From Deltaproteobacteria bacterium (GTDB lineage Bacteria; Myxococcota; Myxococcia; Myxococcales; SZAS-1), in contig JAFEBB010000013.1 of NCBI GenBank assembly GCA_018266075.1, positions 62,001 through 126,000 on the forward strand: 64,000 nucleotides of DNA, given 5' to 3'. The first letter of the stretch is position 1. Every line of letters begins with the position of its first letter. The notes beneath the pieces were generated by a model. It was not told the origin of the DNA, did no database searches, and worked only from the letters and a program-made list of their open reading frames with translations. Positions 29,835 to 36,185 of the stretch are shown piece by piece. The position numbers and the translations under genes were made by a program.

Positions 29835-30779
29835 CTACCAGACCCACAGCAAGTTCGACGCGAACCGCCGGGCCCAAGGTTCGGGAGCGATCGCGGCGCG
29901 CCTTCCTTCGAGCGTGCTCGCCTCGTCAGAGCACCAGAGATCCATGGGCAGCATCGCCCCCAGCCTTCCGTCTCCACGCCGCGCAAAGGCGTTCGTACAT
30001 ACTTGGCTTCGATCCTCGAAATCGAAGCAGGTCGTCTCTGGAGTGCCCGACACCTTCACCACTTCCTTGGCGCCCTTTGAATCTGCCGGCGAAGCCCTTC
30101 GGAACTCTGTGGGACGTGCCGACAAGAGCTTCCGGGGTGCACCGAACAGGGCTCGAGGGATGGCAGCACGATCGCGCGCGAGTCCATTGGTGAGAGGACG
30201 CCAACGCTCGGTCGAACCCAACAATCGAGGGCAACCGTTCGACCAGCCCAGCTCAGTTCCGACCAGGTAGGTGTGCGAATTGCCCTTTGAATCCGTTCCT
30301 CCGCGCCACTCGCTCGCGAGAAAATGCGCCCCGTTCGGTCTCGGCAGGAAGGCGTCCCAACCGAACTCCTGAACATGGAAGAGCGCCTTCAGCGGCGAAT
30401 CGGCCCGTGGGTCCAACACCGCCAGTGCCACCCACGACACGACGAGCCCGTTGGATGAGGCCTCGAGGTTAGCCACCACCAGGTCAGGCTTCCCAGTGCC
30501 GTCGAGGTCCACCTGCGCGACCTCGAAGCTGGACGCACTGCACATCATGCCGATACCGCTCCAGGTCGCCGCGATCGCGCCTCGACGCTTGAAGCTGAAG
30601 GTCCCGGAACAGTCCTCGTCAGCCTCGTGAACCTCCAGGCAAATCTCGAGGTCCTTGCTCATATGCGCGCACGCACGAGGTGTCTCACTCGAGTCGTCGA
30701 CCGCTGCGCGCCAGACCTTGAAACCGTGGGCGGTCTTCGGCATCGCGGCCAGTAGAATCAGGGTCAGGGCATGAATCAT
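29835..30779 (-). CDS. Exported protein with FG-GAP-like segment
   Basis: 314 residues beginning with a signal peptide (MIHALTLILLAAMPKTAHG). The mature part has a FG-GAP/VCBS-like calcium motif (VDLDGTGKPDLVVANLEA, about residues 90-107) and scattered cysteines. No enzyme motif is apparent. The open frame continues upstream of ATG 30779 but loses the signal peptide and overlaps the divergent gene. It is separated from the metallophosphoesterase gene by 41 bp and could belong to the same transcript. Codon choice is somewhat less GC3-biased than its neighbours, hinting at later acquisition. Confidence 0.6.
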   Translation of the reverse strand: MIHALTLILLAAMPKTAHGFKVWRAAVDDSSETPRACAHMSKDLEICLEVHEADEDCSGTFSFKRRGAIAATWSGIGMMCSASSFEVAQVDLDGTGKPDLVVANLEASSNGLVVSWVALAVLDPRADSPLKALFHVQEFGWDAFLPRPNGAHFLASEWRGGTDSKGNSHTYLVGTELGWSNGCPRLLGSTERWRPLTNGLARDRAAIPRALFGAPRKLLSARPTEFRRASPADSKGAKEVVKVSGTPETTCFDFEDRSQVCTNAFARRGDGRLGAMLPMDLWCSDEASTLEGRRAAIAPEPWARRFASNLLWVW

Positions 30780-30944
30780 CGCCGTCGGCTCCACTAGACT
30801 CGTCAGGTGAGTCGACTTCGCCCAGATGCAAGCGCGACGCCGCCGCCAGAGTGGAGTGGGCTTCGTCCGCCGACTGGCGACGGCAAGCCGATTCGCTGGC
30901 GCTGGTCCGCGCGCTCTTCGAGTGGTGAGCGAAAGCGCGGCGAG

Positions 30945-31352
30945 ATGGACGCATTCGACCCAGACGAGGTCCGCCAGCGACTTGCGAATCTGGGCTATTC
31001 CGAGGTTGAGCTTCGGAGGAAGTGGTTCGAGCTTCCCCGCCTGACGGATGTGCTCGGCCTGGTGACCCGAATCGATCGCGCGGTCGTTGCGCGGCAACTG
31101 AGCGTGATGCTCGACGCTGCGCTGCCGGCAGCTCAATGCGTCTCGATCATCAAGGGGCAGCAGCGCAACCGGAGCGTGCGGCGCGAGCTCGAGCTCATCG
31201 AGGCAGGGCTGGCTCGAGGACTGGCGCTCGCGGACGCGCTCAGGCTGGCGCACCGTCTCTTCGCGGCGGCCCCGGAATTCGTCGGCGTCAGCGATGAAGA
31301 TGTCGTGAACGCGCTGGAGCGATTCGCCAGGCGCGTCGAGCGCCGCGGCTAG
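30945..31352 (+). CDS. Orphan T2SSF (GspF/PilC) cytoplasmic domain
   Basis: 135 residues. Residues about 45-130 match the T2SSF domain of type II secretion/type IV pilus platform proteins: VARQLSVMLDAALPAAQCVS followed by a 10-residue gap and ELIEAGLARGLALADALRLA, then VVNALERFARRVE. In full-length proteins each such domain is followed by a transmembrane helix and a second domain; here the protein ends at the point where the helix would begin. It is therefore a soluble single domain, either a remnant or a stand-alone factor. Start ATG 30945 is preceded by a weak GGCGAG site. Its stop overlaps the stop of the BMC-T gene by two bases (CTAG). Confidence 0.6.
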   Translation: MDAFDPDEVRQRLANLGYSEVELRRKWFELPRLTDVLGLVTRIDRAVVARQLSVMLDAALPAAQCVSIIKGQQRNRSVRRELELIEAGLARGLALADALRLAHRLFAAAPEFVGVSDEDVVNALERFARRVERRG

Positions 31353-31897
31353 AACACCGGCCCCTCGAGCTCTTCATGCGGCTGCGCGATGAGCTCCGTG
31401 CCCACCAGCAGCGTCGGGCCGGCCGACTCCACCGCCGCCGCGAGCGCCGCCTCGACGTCCTCGAGCGCGCCGGTCAGCACGTAGTAGCCCTTGCCGCCAA
31501 TCCCGCGCGCGAAGCCCGTCTGAATCAGCTTCACCGCAGCGGCCTTGAGCGCCTTGTCCGCCGAGAGCAGCGCCGACGCGACCGTCTGCGTCTCCACGAT
31601 GCCCACCGCGCCGCTCGGCCGTCCGCGCGCACCCGTGCGAATCGCAGGCACCAGCGCGGGATGCGCATTGGGCAAGAGGAACGCGTCGAGCAGCTGCGAA
31701 TCGGCCGCGGCGCGCCCTGCCCCGAGCGCCTCTTCCACCTCGGCCACGCCGCCCGCGAACAGCACCAGGTACTTGCCCGGTGTCACCGCGGCCGCGTTGA
31801 GCAGCTGCACCGGCGCCTTCTTCACCACCGCGTCGGCGACGACCATACCTCGCGCGATCGTCTCGATTTCAATGAGCGCGAGCGCGGGCGAGGACAT
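31349..31897 (-). CDS. BMC-T trimeric shell protein (single-layer type)
   Basis: 182 residues with two tandem BMC domains, about 5-85 (ALALIEIETIARGMVVADAV) and 95-175 (AVGIVETQTVASALLSADKA). Such proteins form pseudohexameric trimers in the facets of a microcompartment shell. There is no cysteine, so the PduT-like 4Fe-4S pore is excluded. By memory it resembles the single-layer BMC-T of the Haliangium ochraceum shell (IARG and ADAALK landmarks). Last gene of the six-gene operon, 21 bp after the aldehyde dehydrogenase stop. No Shine-Dalgarno is visible; the palindrome CGATATATCG (31899-31908) sits directly upstream of ATG, which may keep its expression low. Confidence 0.92.
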   Translation of the reverse strand: MSSPALALIEIETIARGMVVADAVVKKAPVQLLNAAAVTPGKYLVLFAGGVAEVEEALGAGRAAADSQLLDAFLLPNAHPALVPAIRTGARGRPSGAVGIVETQTVASALLSADKALKAAAVKLIQTGFARGIGGKGYYVLTGALEDVEAALAAAVESAGPTLLVGTELIAQPHEELEGPVF

Positions 31898-31918
31898 TCG
31901 ATATATCGCGATGTAGCG

Positions 31919-33424
31919 TCAGACGATGCGGAAGTAATCCTTCAGCGTGCAGCGGCGCTCGCGCGTGAACGTGCGCGCCGTGGTCAGGCCCTCGCCGGTC
32001 GGGCTGGCGATGGTGAACGAGGTGTAGCCCTCGCCCTCGAGTCCCAGGCCCGCGAAGCTCGGCCCGTTCTTCACGAAGATGCTGGTGTTGATGGCCCGCG
32101 CCATGGTGTGCAGGTTCTCGAGCCGCTGGCTGTGCATCGTGGCGGTGTGGCCAAAGCCGTGCTCCGCCTCGACGGCCAGCGCGATCGCCTCGTGCACATC
32201 GCGCGCGCGGGTGAAGCCCATCACGGGCATGAGCAGCTCGGCCTGGATGAATGGGTGGTGGAAGTCGACCTCGGCAAAGAGCAGCCGCGTCTGCTCGGGC
32301 ACGTGCACGCCCGCGGCGCGCGCGATCTTCGCGGCGTCCTTGCCCACCCAGTCCTTGTTCGGGTGACCGTCGGGCAGCACCACCAGCTCCTCGAGCCGCT
32401 GGATCGCGGCGCCGGTGATCTCGTACGCGCCCGCGGCGATCATCGCCTGCTTGAGCTTGTCGGCGATCGACGCGACGGCGATCACTTCCTTCTCGACGAT
32501 GCAGACGATGTTGTTGTCGAGGCTCGCGCCGCGGACGATGTCCTTGCCGGCCTTCTCGATGATGGCGGTCTCGTCCACGACCGCGGGCGGATTTCCCGGC
32601 CCGGCGCAGATGGCGCGCTTTCCCGAGTTGAGCGCGGCCTTCACCACGGCCGGTCCGCCGGTGACGACGGTGAGCCGCGTGCCCTTGTGCTTCATGAGCG
32701 ACTGCGCGCTCTCGATGGTGGGCTCGCCCATCATACAGACCAGGTTCTCCGGTCCGCCGGCCGAGACGATCGCCTCGTTGATGAGCTCCACGTGCCAGCG
32801 GCACACCTTCTTCGCGCTCGGATGCACGTTGAAGACGACCGCGTTGCCGCCCGCCACCATGCCGATGGCGTTGTTGATGATCGTCTCGGTGGGGTTCGTG
32901 GTGGGCGTGATCGCGCCGATGACGCCGAACGCCGCGCGCTCGGTCATCGCCAGGCCGCCGTCGCCGGTCCAGGTCTCGGGCAGGTCGAGGATCTCGATGC
33001 CTGGCGTCTTCCACGCGCAGAGCAGGTTCTTCTGGATCTTGTCTTCCACACGCCCGAGGCCGGTCTCTTCCACGGCCTTCACGGAGAGCTCGCGCGCGTT
33101 GTCGGCGGTGACCTTGCGCATCGCCGCGACGATCTTCTTGCGCGTCTCGAGGGGCAGCTCGACCAGCTCCTCGTGCGCGTCGTGGGCGGACTTCGTGGCC
33201 GTGTCGAGGTCGTCGAAGATGCCCTTGCGGCCGCGAATCACGGCCGGCGCCTTGCGGCCCGGGGCATAGGTCTCGATCCAGTGACCGCCCTCGGTCTTGG
33301 GCTTCTTGAGCTGCTCGTCGACGTGGCGGTCGCGCTTGGGGATCTCCGGACCACTCGAGCCGTTGCCCAGCTTGCTCACCACCGCTTCGACGATGGCGTT
33401 GATCTGGCGTTCGTCGAGTGCCAT
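31919..33424 (-). CDS. BMC signature CoA-acylating aldehyde dehydrogenase
   Basis: 501 residues of the PduP/EutE group, oxidising an aldehyde to acyl-CoA with NAD+ and CoA inside the compartment. Catalytic Cys308 lies in DNNIVCIVEKEV; the NAD-binding region includes ITPTTNPTETIINNAIGM and TGGPAVVKAA. The first 18 residues (ALDERQINAIVEAVVSKL) form an amphipathic helix followed by a Gly/Ser-rich linker, the usual form of an encapsulation peptide. This is the only recognised dehydrogenase in the operon, and the aldehyde it consumes cannot be named from sequence. The ribosome site GCGAGG lies nine bases before ATG 33424. Spacing to the tautomerase gene is 30 bp. Confidence 0.95.
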   Translation of the reverse strand: MALDERQINAIVEAVVSKLGNGSSGPEIPKRDRHVDEQLKKPKTEGGHWIETYAPGRKAPAVIRGRKGIFDDLDTATKSAHDAHEELVELPLETRKKIVAAMRKVTADNARELSVKAVEETGLGRVEDKIQKNLLCAWKTPGIEILDLPETWTGDGGLAMTERAAFGVIGAITPTTNPTETIINNAIGMVAGGNAVVFNVHPSAKKVCRWHVELINEAIVSAGGPENLVCMMGEPTIESAQSLMKHKGTRLTVVTGGPAVVKAALNSGKRAICAGPGNPPAVVDETAIIEKAGKDIVRGASLDNNIVCIVEKEVIAVASIADKLKQAMIAAGAYEITGAAIQRLEELVVLPDGHPNKDWVGKDAAKIARAAGVHVPEQTRLLFAEVDFHHPFIQAELLMPVMGFTRARDVHEAIALAVEAEHGFGHTATMHSQRLENLHTMARAINTSIFVKNGPSFAGLGLEGEGYTSFTIASPTGEGLTTARTFTRERRCTLKDYFRIV

Positions 33425-33454
33425 GGCGGTGCCTCGCGACCTATCGAGATATAG

Positions 33455-33664
33455 CTACTTCTTGGGCTTCTTCGCCTGCGACGGCAGCGCGCTCTCGCCA
33501 TCCCAGAAGATGCCCGCGGCCAGCTCTTCGTAGACCACCATCACCTTGGAGACCGGCAGATCGAGCCGCTTGGCGATGACCTGGCGCACCTCGGAGATCA
33601 GGCCTTCGATGATCTCCGGCGTGCGATCGTCCTTCTGCTTGGCCTTGATGGTGACCACGGGCAT
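33455..33664 (-). CDS. Divergent 4-oxalocrotonate tautomerase-like protein
   Basis: 69 residues with the 4-OT fold pattern: catalytic N-terminal Pro2 (MPVVTIK), helix [18 protein letters not shown], strand VMVVYEEL. R14 may correspond to 4-OT Arg11, with a two-residue shift. The position equivalent to Arg39, a substrate-binding residue of true 4-OT, is Met42, so the substrate probably differs. The C terminus is a Lys-rich extension (SQAKKPKK). It lies between BMC-P (6 bp gap) and the aldehyde dehydrogenase. A tautomerase in a BMC operon points to dienol or keto-enol chemistry, as in aromatic meta-cleavage pathways; this is inference. Confidence 0.85.
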   Translation of the reverse strand: MPVVTIKAKQKDDRTPEIIEGLISEVRQVIAKRLDLPVSKVMVVYEELAAGIFWDGESALPSQAKKPKK

Positions 33665-33670
33665 GGCGTT

Positions 33671-33967
33671 CTAGCCCTTGCTCTTGTCGTACTTGAGGCT
33701 GCCGCCGACCTCGAGCTGGTCGACGATGGCCATGATGGTGGCGTCCACGGGGCGGTCCTTGGTGGCCTTGGTCTGCCGGGCGCTGGAGCCGGAGGCGTAG
33801 AGCACCACCTCGCCCACGCCTGCGCCGACAGCGTCCACCGCCACCACGATCGCCCCGTTGACGTTGCCCTCGACATCCATGCCGCGCACGAGCAGGAGCT
33901 TGGAGCCGTTGAGCTCCTCCTCCTTGCGCGTGGACACGACGGTCCCGACGACCTTGCCGATGAGCAT
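33671..33967 (-). CDS. BMC-P pentameric vertex protein (EutN/CcmL family)
   Basis: 98 residues, typical for EutN/CcmL proteins that cap the twelve vertices of a microcompartment. Signature features are the N-terminal strand [19 protein letters not shown], the LLLVRGMDV segment and the [21 protein letters not shown] stretch with the conserved glycine-rich turn. Third gene of the operon. A single BMC-P gene should suffice to close the shell. ATG 33967 is preceded by GGCGAGAG. Confidence 0.95.
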   Translation of the reverse strand: MLIGKVVGTVVSTRKEEELNGSKLLLVRGMDVEGNVNGAIVVAVDAVGAGVGEVVLYASGSSARQTKATKDRPVDATIMAIVDQLEVGGSLKYDKSKG

Positions 33968-34015
33968 CGCTCTCGCCTTCTTGCCGCCCGCGTCGCCGCG
34001 AGCGGTGGAAGCGAA

Positions 34016-34321
34016 TTACTTGCCGCTCTCGGCGCGCGCCTGGTCGGCGCGGCCCAGCGGGAGGGCGAGGTCGATGTTGGTGTGCGGGCGGGGGATGACG
34101 TGCACCGACACCAGCTGGCCCACGCGCTCAGCCGCGCGCGAACCCGCCTCGGTGGCGGCCTTCACCGCGGCCACGTCGCCACGGACGATGGCGGTGACGT
34201 ACCCGCCGCCGATCTTCTCGTAGCCCACGAGCTCCACCTTGGCGGCCTTCACCATGGCATCCGAGGCCTCGACCATGCCCACGAAGCCCTTCGTCTCGAT
34301 CATCCCCAGCGCGTCAGCCAT
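34016..34321 (-). CDS. BMC-H hexameric shell protein
   Basis: 101 residues, one BMC domain: [20 protein letters not shown] at the start, pore-side loop [13 protein letters not shown] (about 33-45) and [20 protein letters not shown]. This is the bulk facet protein. The sequence is, from memory, very close to the BMC-H of Haliangium ochraceum, including the tail [17 protein letters not shown] strong AAGGAG ribosome site (eight bases before ATG) agrees with high expression relative to the other shell genes. It is preceded by a 51-bp gap that contains a small hairpin, GGTTA-AC-TAACC, followed by TTTT on the minus strand. Confidence 0.97.
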   Translation of the reverse strand: MADALGMIETKGFVGMVEASDAMVKAAKVELVGYEKIGGGYVTAIVRGDVAAVKAATEAGSRAAERVGQLVSVHVIPRPHTNIDLALPLGRADQARAESGK

Positions 34322-34372
34322 CTTGGTTGCTCCTTGGATGCTGCATAACGAAAAGGTTAGTTAACCAAACGC

Positions 34373-35017
34373 TTACTTGTCCTTGAACGCCGGCGGCTCG
34401 GCGCCGGTCACGCTCTTGAGCGCGTCCACGGCGGCCTTGGCGGCGGCGTCGATCTCCGCCTCGGGGCCGGCCAGGTACAGGCGGCCGAAGGCGCCGAACG
34501 GCGTCACGTCCACCAGCTTCACGTTGGCGGCCTTCTCGGCCTCGTTGGCGGCGAAGGCGGCGTACGCGGCCGGCTCGCACTCGAGGATGAACAGGCTCTG
34601 GCCGGGCTCGATCATCGAGCCGAAGCGGATGCGGTCGAGGATCATCGCGTGCATGGGCTCGATGGCGCGCACGATGGTGTTCGAGATGATCTTCGGCTTC
34701 ATGCGGTCTTCGACCTTGGCGCCCATCTCGCCGAGGATCGCCTCGCCCGCGCTGCGCACCTCGCCCTTGTCCTCGCTGTGCACCTCGAGCATGCCGTAGG
34801 CGCGCTCGACGACCAGCGTCGCCGGCTGCACCTTGGTCTGCTTGAGGGCCACGTCGATGAGGCGATGGATGGCCATGCCCGGCGCGATCTCGATGAAGAG
34901 CGAGGCGACGCCAGGGACCGGGTAGTAGCCGCGGCAGGTGGTGCAGATGTGCGCGGCGAGCTGCGGCTGGAGCGAGTCGAGGAAGACGAAGGTGCGGAGG
35001 CTGATACCGCCGGCCAT
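34373..35017 (-). CDS. BMC-T shell protein (double-stacking type)
   Basis: 214 residues with two fused BMC domains in the permuted, double-stacking (BMC-T-D) form: opening [20 protein letters not shown], then [35 protein letters not shown], and in the second domain [20 protein letters not shown] and [20 protein letters not shown]. In the Haliangium shell proteins of this form stack as two trimers with gated large pores, thought to pass bulkier metabolites or cofactors; close similarity to that protein is from memory. First gene of the operon. ATG 35017 has GGGAGAGGGC upstream and the promoter at 35045-35073 would give a 5' leader of about 20 nt. Confidence 0.95.
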   Translation of the reverse strand: MAGGISLRTFVFLDSLQPQLAAHICTTCRGYYPVPGVASLFIEIAPGMAIHRLIDVALKQTKVQPATLVVERAYGMLEVHSEDKGEVRSAGEAILGEMGAKVEDRMKPKIISNTIVRAIEPMHAMILDRIRFGSMIEPGQSLFILECEPAAYAAFAANEAEKAANVKLVDVTPFGAFGRLYLAGPEAEIDAAAKAAVDALKSVTGAEPPAFKDK

Positions 35018-35044
35018 GTGCCCTCTCCCAAGGGTGAAGCGGGG

Positions 35045-35073
35045 TTTCTACCGTGCTGTGGGCAAGCTGACAA
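35045..35073 (-). promoter_or_regulatory. Sigma70-type promoter of the BMC operon
   Basis: On the minus strand TTGTCA (35073-35068) is separated by exactly 17 bases from TAGAAA (35050-35045). This is 5/6 and 4/6 agreement with consensus and lies about 28 bases before the first BMC start codon. A nested palindrome abuts the -35. Confidence 0.55.
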
Positions 35074-35110
35074 GCGACCGCTAGACCGGTCTTGCAGACG
35101 GCTCGGTCGC
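35074..35110. promoter_or_regulatory. Nested palindromes next to the BMC -35
   Basis: GCGACCG (35074-35080) pairs with CGGTCGC (35104-35110), and inside lies the perfect 10-bp palindrome AGACCGGTCT (35083-35092). The element directly abuts the -35 hexamer. It could be an operator or activator site for the BMC operon, or act as a terminator for the upstream gene that stops at 35124. No poly-U follows, which favours a protein-binding site. Confidence 0.45.
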
Positions 35111-35123
35111 GCCGTGCGTGCGG

Positions 35124-36179
35124 CTAGCGCGCCGGCTGCTCCGGCCACACCTGCCCGGCCCCGTTCACCTTGATGGTCCACCCTGCCCCGCGCGTGAACT
35201 TGCGGAACTCGTCGAGCGTCTTGGGCTGGTAGCTGAACTGCCTGCCGTCGGCGCTGAAGGCCACGTCGTACTCTTCCTTCTTCTGCACGCGCTGGTCGGG
35301 GCCGTTCGCGCTGGTGGCGGGCCAGTTGGTGTCGGTGGTGTCGCCCTGGGTCTTCTGGGTGCCGAGCTTCACCCAGTTGTAGAAGTCGTAGCTGCACCAC
35401 TGCGCCATCGTGGGGCACTGGTGGTAGCAGGTGCTCTCCACCGTCTTCTGGCACTTGTCGTAACAGGTGCTGCAGACCTCGCGGACCTCTGAGTAGCCAT
35501 TCTTCTTGCTCGTGGATTCCTTGTGGCAGTTGCAGTCGTGCGGGCGGCAGTCGTAGCTCTCCTGATGCGGATTGCAGGAGTACGGCTCGCAGTCGTGCGT
35601 GCCGCTCTGGCGCATCTGACAGCTCTTGTTGAACGCGTCGCCCGGCGCGTTGAAGCCCGAGCCGTGCTGGAGCTGCCGCTGCTCGAGATCGACCGTGTAG
35701 ATCCAGTGCGTGCTCTGCACCGTCGCCGCCTTCTGGTGCGGCATCAGGCACACCAGCATTCCCGCGCTGCACGAGCCGAAGAGCGCCAGCCCGACGTAGA
35801 GCATCGCGTGGCTCTTCTTCGCGGGCGGCGTTTTCACTGCGGGTGAAGCCGGCGCCTGGCCTTGCGAGGCGCCGCCGGGCGCTTCGCCTGCCTTGGCGTC
35901 CTCCACGCGCGCGCCGCAGTTGCGACACTTGCCATCGCCGGTTCGATCCTGCGAGCCGCAGTAACTGCAGACCCAGTTCGCGCCCGCGTTGGCCGTCTTG
36001 AGCGCGGCCTCGTCGGTGACCTCGGCGCTCTCGAGATCGGTGACGTCTTGCTCGGCCTTGCTCTTGGCGGTGCCGCACTTCTGGCACTTGAGGAAGCGGC
36101 CGAGGTTCATCTCGCCGCAGCTCGGGCACTTCCACTTGTCCTCAACGACGTACGTGCGCTTGACGTGTTCGTCACTCAT
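35124..36179 (-). CDS. Zinc-ribbon, single-pass Cys-rich membrane protein
   Basis: 351 residues. The cytoplasmic N terminus holds two RanBP2-like zinc fingers (WKCPSCGEMNLGRFLKCQKC about 16-35; WVCSYCGSQDRTGDGKCRNC about 69-88). A linker leads to a transmembrane helix (AMLYVGLALFGSCSAGMLVC, about 125-145), and the rest is probably periplasmic with a dense cluster of Cys/His (CEPYSCNPHQESYDCRPHDC and CSTCYDKCQKTVESTCYHQC). No family recognised. It precedes the BMC operon on the same strand but has its own stop 106 bp before the first BMC ATG, with a separate promoter between. It follows the large helical protein gene at 36186 with a 6-bp gap. Confidence 0.7.
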   Translation of the reverse strand: MSDEHVKRTYVVEDKWKCPSCGEMNLGRFLKCQKCGTAKSKAEQDVTDLESAEVTDEAALKTANAGANWVCSYCGSQDRTGDGKCRNCGARVEDAKAGEAPGGASQGQAPASPAVKTPPAKKSHAMLYVGLALFGSCSAGMLVCLMPHQKAATVQSTHWIYTVDLEQRQLQHGSGFNAPGDAFNKSCQMRQSGTHDCEPYSCNPHQESYDCRPHDCNCHKESTSKKNGYSEVREVCSTCYDKCQKTVESTCYHQCPTMAQWCSYDFYNWVKLGTQKTQGDTTDTNWPATSANGPDQRVQKKEEYDVAFSADGRQFSYQPKTLDEFRKFTRGAGWTIKVNGAGQVWPEQPAR

Positions 36180-36185
36180 GGTGGC

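Noticed and set aside
31349-35017. Pdu-, Eut- or carboxysome-type operon
   Set aside because: No diol dehydratase, ethanolamine lyase, glycyl radical enzyme or RuBisCO genes, and the BMC-T lacks the PduT cluster cysteine.
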